Positions 59,931-64,000 of a DNA stretch of 64,000 nucleotides are shown here, piece after piece. The first letter of the stretch is position 1. Each line of letters begins with the position of its first letter. The position numbers and the translations under genes were made by a program. Below the pieces are notes generated by a model. That model made no database searches, was not told where the DNA came from, and saw only the letters and a program-made list of their open reading frames with translations. Source of the DNA: Rhizobium redzepovicii (GTDB lineage Bacteria > Pseudomonadota > Alphaproteobacteria > Rhizobiales > Rhizobiaceae); NCBI RefSeq assembly GCF_019793435.1, contig NZ_JAILYH010000017.1, forward strand, positions 113,359-177,358. The letters are read 5' to 3'.

Positions 59931-60857
59931 ATGTCAGAGCATCCAGCCCATCAAAACTCCCTGCAGGGCATGGCCATCATGTCCGGCGCCATGCTGATCC
60001 TGCCGACAATGGACGCCATCGCAAAATATATGGCGACCTTCGAGGCGATGTCGCCCGGCCAGGTGACTTTCTACCGATTCTTCTTCCAGATCGCCTGCAC
60101 ACTGCCGATTCTCGTCGCCGTTTTCGGGCTGAAGGCGCTTTCGGCCAAGCGGCCATGGATGAACCTGCTGCGCGGCGTGCTGCATGGCGCTGCGAGCCTG
60201 CTTTTCTTCGTCGCCGTCAAGTACATGCCGCTTGCCGACGTCTTCGCCATCTATTTCGTCGAGCCATTCATGCTGACGGCCATGTCGGCGCTGTTCCTCG
60301 GCGAGAAGGTCGGCTGGCGGCGCTGGATGGCGATCGTCGTCGGTTTCGGCGGCGCGATGATCGTCATTCAGCCGAGCTACGAAATATTCGGCCTGAAGGC
60401 GCTGCTGCCGGTCGCCTGTGCCTTTCTGTTCTCACTCTATCTGTTCCTCAACCGCGCCATCGGCGAGGCCGATTCGCCGCTGACCATGCAGACGATGGCG
60501 GGAATCGGCGGAACGCTCTTCATGGCCGCCGCCCTTTTCGTGGGTAGCGGTTCCGGCAATGCCGATTTCGCCATGTCTCTGCCCTCCTCCGGTCTCGGTC
60601 TTGTCCTGCTGCTCGCCCTTGGTTCGATCTCCGGCTATGCGCATCTGCTGATCGTCCGGGCTTTCCGGCTCGCACCGCTGTCGCTGCTTGCGCCGTTCCA
60701 ATACTTCGAGATCATCTCGGCGACCGTTCTCGGCTATGCGCTATTCAACGATTTCCCGAATTTTTCCAAGTGGATCGGCATCTTCATCATCGTCGCATCC
60801 GGTCTCTTCATCATCTGGCGAGAGCGGCTGCAGGCGCGATCGCTAAAATCCTCCTGA
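59931..60857 (+). CDS. DMT superfamily (EamA-type) transporter
   Basis: A 308-residue inner-membrane protein with ten helices in two EamA repeats. The first repeat has MLILPTMDAIAKYMA (about 19-33), and the second ends with FEIISATVLGYALFNDFPNFSKWIG near 265-289. Such proteins export or import amino acids, nucleotides or other metabolites; the substrate is unknown. An internal ATG at codon 14 (GMAIMSGAML) is an alternative start, since no clear ribosome-binding site is seen. Confidence 0.92.
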   Translation: MSEHPAHQNSLQGMAIMSGAMLILPTMDAIAKYMATFEAMSPGQVTFYRFFFQIACTLPILVAVFGLKALSAKRPWMNLLRGVLHGAASLLFFVAVKYMPLADVFAIYFVEPFMLTAMSALFLGEKVGWRRWMAIVVGFGGAMIVIQPSYEIFGLKALLPVACAFLFSLYLFLNRAIGEADSPLTMQTMAGIGGTLFMAAALFVGSGSGNADFAMSLPSSGLGLVLLLALGSISGYAHLLIVRAFRLAPLSLLAPFQYFEIISATVLGYALFNDFPNFSKWIGIFIIVASGLFIIWRERLQARSLKSS

Positions 60858-60954
60858 TCCCGGGAATATCGGATTAACTCCGCTTCTTGAGGGATCGTCA
60901 ATTCGCAGACGGTAAAACAGTTTCCGGCTTCATGATGAAGCCTGGAGCTAAAAC

Positions 60955-61659
60955 ATGAGCGAATTTCGTCTCGCTTTCCCGGCCTGTGTGGTGGCCGGCA
61001 AGCATCGGCTGACGGCCGAAGATATAGTCCTGTTGCGCAAACATGCTTTTCCGGAAGGAATCCGGACATCCGACGATGTCGTGGCGATGTTGGCGCTCAA
61101 CAATTCCTGCCCCGAGAAATGTGCCGCGTGGAACGCGTTCTTCGTCGAGCAGCTCGCCGGCTTCATCGTCCATTACACCTATCCGCAGGGCTCGCTTGAT
61201 GAGATCAACGTCGCGTGGATCATGCGCATGTTCACGACCGATGGTGTCGTCAACTCGGCGCTGGAACTCGAGCTCATTCTACATGTCATGGAGATTTCAG
61301 CCGATGTCCCCGGTGAATTGAGAGCGCTTGCCCTTGATCAGCTCCGCGTGGCGATCACCGACAATATCGGTGGCTACAAGCTGTCGCGCGCTGTCGACCG
61401 CCGGGGCATTACCCGCCAGGACGTCGATTTCACGATGCGCATTTTCAGAAGCGTCGCCGAAGGCGGCGTCATTCCCGTCTCGTCGGTCGAATACGGCGTT
61501 CTCCAGCAGATCGATCAGGCGACGCTGCCCGGCGCCAATCATCCGCACTGGGCCGGCATAATGGCTGCCGCCGAGCTGCGCGACTATGCCGAGCCGCGGC
61601 GCAGCCGTTGGCTGCGCATCGTCGACGAGGAACCCGTCGCGGAAGCGGCCGTCGCCTGA
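60955..61659 (+). CDS. Conserved hypothetical protein (234 aa)
   Basis: A soluble, mixed alpha/beta protein with no signal peptide. The repeated helical pairs (TAEDIVLLRKHAFPEGI, then NSALELELILHVMEISADVP) and the motif NNSCPEKCAAWNAFFVEQLAGFI near residues 49-70 are shared by uncharacterised rhizobial proteins. No enzymatic motif is recognised. The start at 60955 follows GGAGC. Confidence 0.75.
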   Translation: MSEFRLAFPACVVAGKHRLTAEDIVLLRKHAFPEGIRTSDDVVAMLALNNSCPEKCAAWNAFFVEQLAGFIVHYTYPQGSLDEINVAWIMRMFTTDGVVNSALELELILHVMEISADVPGELRALALDQLRVAITDNIGGYKLSRAVDRRGITRQDVDFTMRIFRSVAEGGVIPVSSVEYGVLQQIDQATLPGANHPHWAGIMAAAELRDYAEPRRSRWLRIVDEEPVAEAAVA

Positions 61660-61750
61660 AGCTCCTCAAGCCTGCCACTCCTCAAGCCTGATTGTGCGTT
61701 CCGGTGTTTTGTGCGTAAAACTCCGGAACGCATTTCTGGGTGGAGTCTCG

Positions 61751-63760
<2,010 letters not shown>

Positions 63761-63852
63761 GGGCAAAAGGCCGCCGGGCCGTTTTCGCTTGAGCCCGGCT
63801 TACCGGCCATGCCAAGGTCAACCCCAATAAAATTGTCAGGGAGATTGTGAAG

Positions 63853-64000
63853 ATGGACGTTCGCGCCGCTGTTGCCGTTCAGGCCGGAAAACCGCTCGAA
63901 GTGATGACCGTGCAGCTGGAAGGTCCGCGGGCCGGCGAAGTGCTGGTCGAGGTCAAGGCGACGGGCATCTGCCACACCGACGATTTCACCCTGTCGGGTG
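63853..64000 (+). CDS. S-(hydroxymethyl)glutathione dehydrogenase/class III alcohol dehydrogenase, N-terminal part
   Basis: The first 49 residues are visible; the rest lies beyond the window. VRAAVAVQAGKPLEVMTVQL, then VLVEVKATGICHTDDFTLSG match the zinc-dependent class III dehydrogenase, with the catalytic-zinc cysteine in GICHTDD. The enzyme oxidises S-hydroxymethylglutathione in formaldehyde detoxification. AGGGAG precedes the ATG; a GTG two codons upstream is an alternative. Confidence 0.9.
   Translation, partial: MDVRAAVAVQAGKPLEVMTVQLEGPRAGEVLVEVKATGICHTDDFTLSG

Overview
The window looks like chromosomal DNA of a fast-growing rhizobium, most likely of the Rhizobium leguminosarum/etli group. 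This is inferred from uniformly high GC, alphaproteobacterial gene neighbourhoods (trpD-trpC-moaC-moeA behind a PpiD-type foldase; secG next to pyrG; yidD next to a NifU-like scaffold gene), rhizobial small-protein families, and promoters matching the alphaproteobacterial general stress sigma factor EcfG/RpoE2. No plasmid, phage, CRISPR array or intact insertion sequence is visible. Most of the window is ordinary housekeeping chromosome.

Left end (1-8.9 kb) is the most accessory part. It has the end of a GGDEF protein, a tRNA-Ser(UGA), a translationally coupled small lipoprotein/membrane-protein pair, and the wreckage of an ATP-dependent DNA ligase and a serine recombinase. After that come a divergent MFS exporter/LysR pair, a PhnA-domain protein and two transglutaminase-like proteins. 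It ends in a cluster of very small membrane or lipoproteins (7.0-8.7 kb), three of which are preceded by EcfG-type promoters at nearly identical spacing.

8.9-15.1 kb carries the PpiD-like foldase, tryptophan synthesis (trpD, trpC) and molybdenum cofactor synthesis (moaC, moeA) as one tightly packed cluster, facing a lysine-methyltransferase-like gene. 15.2-22.6 kb has a DEAD-box helicase, a CHASE2-adenylate cyclase with its FecR-domain partner, and two divergent citrate-synthase-family genes, one carrying an N-terminal helix-turn-helix, separated by a compact palindrome array. 22.7-29.3 kb has pyrG, secG, tpiA, an exported hydrolase and parE.

29.4-45 kb mixes conserved hypotheticals, transporters, flavoenzymes, thrS, the cluster NifU-like/yidD/DUF1697, folE-hisI, a patatin, a CBS protein, a rhomboid protease, a PAS_5 protein and a tandem PilZ protein. 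An orphan minus-strand terminator upstream of the rhomboid gene suggests an unannotated small RNA or attenuated leader. 45-64 kb has prolyl iminopeptidase, a BTLCP cysteine peptidase, a D,D-carboxypeptidase with a SPOR domain, sdaA, a DUF599/DUF1624 membrane pair, a MerR regulator with a clear dyad operator, mgtE, a peptide deformylase homologue that has lost metal ligands, a BON protein, lipB, tRNA-Leu(GAG), a DMT transporter, pccA and the start of the glutathione-dependent formaldehyde dehydrogenase gene.

I do not see a clear new multi-gene system. The leads most worth following are the EcfG microprotein cluster, the DNA-binding-domain citrate synthase with its putative operator, the deformylase pseudoenzyme, and the orphan terminator/small RNA candidate.
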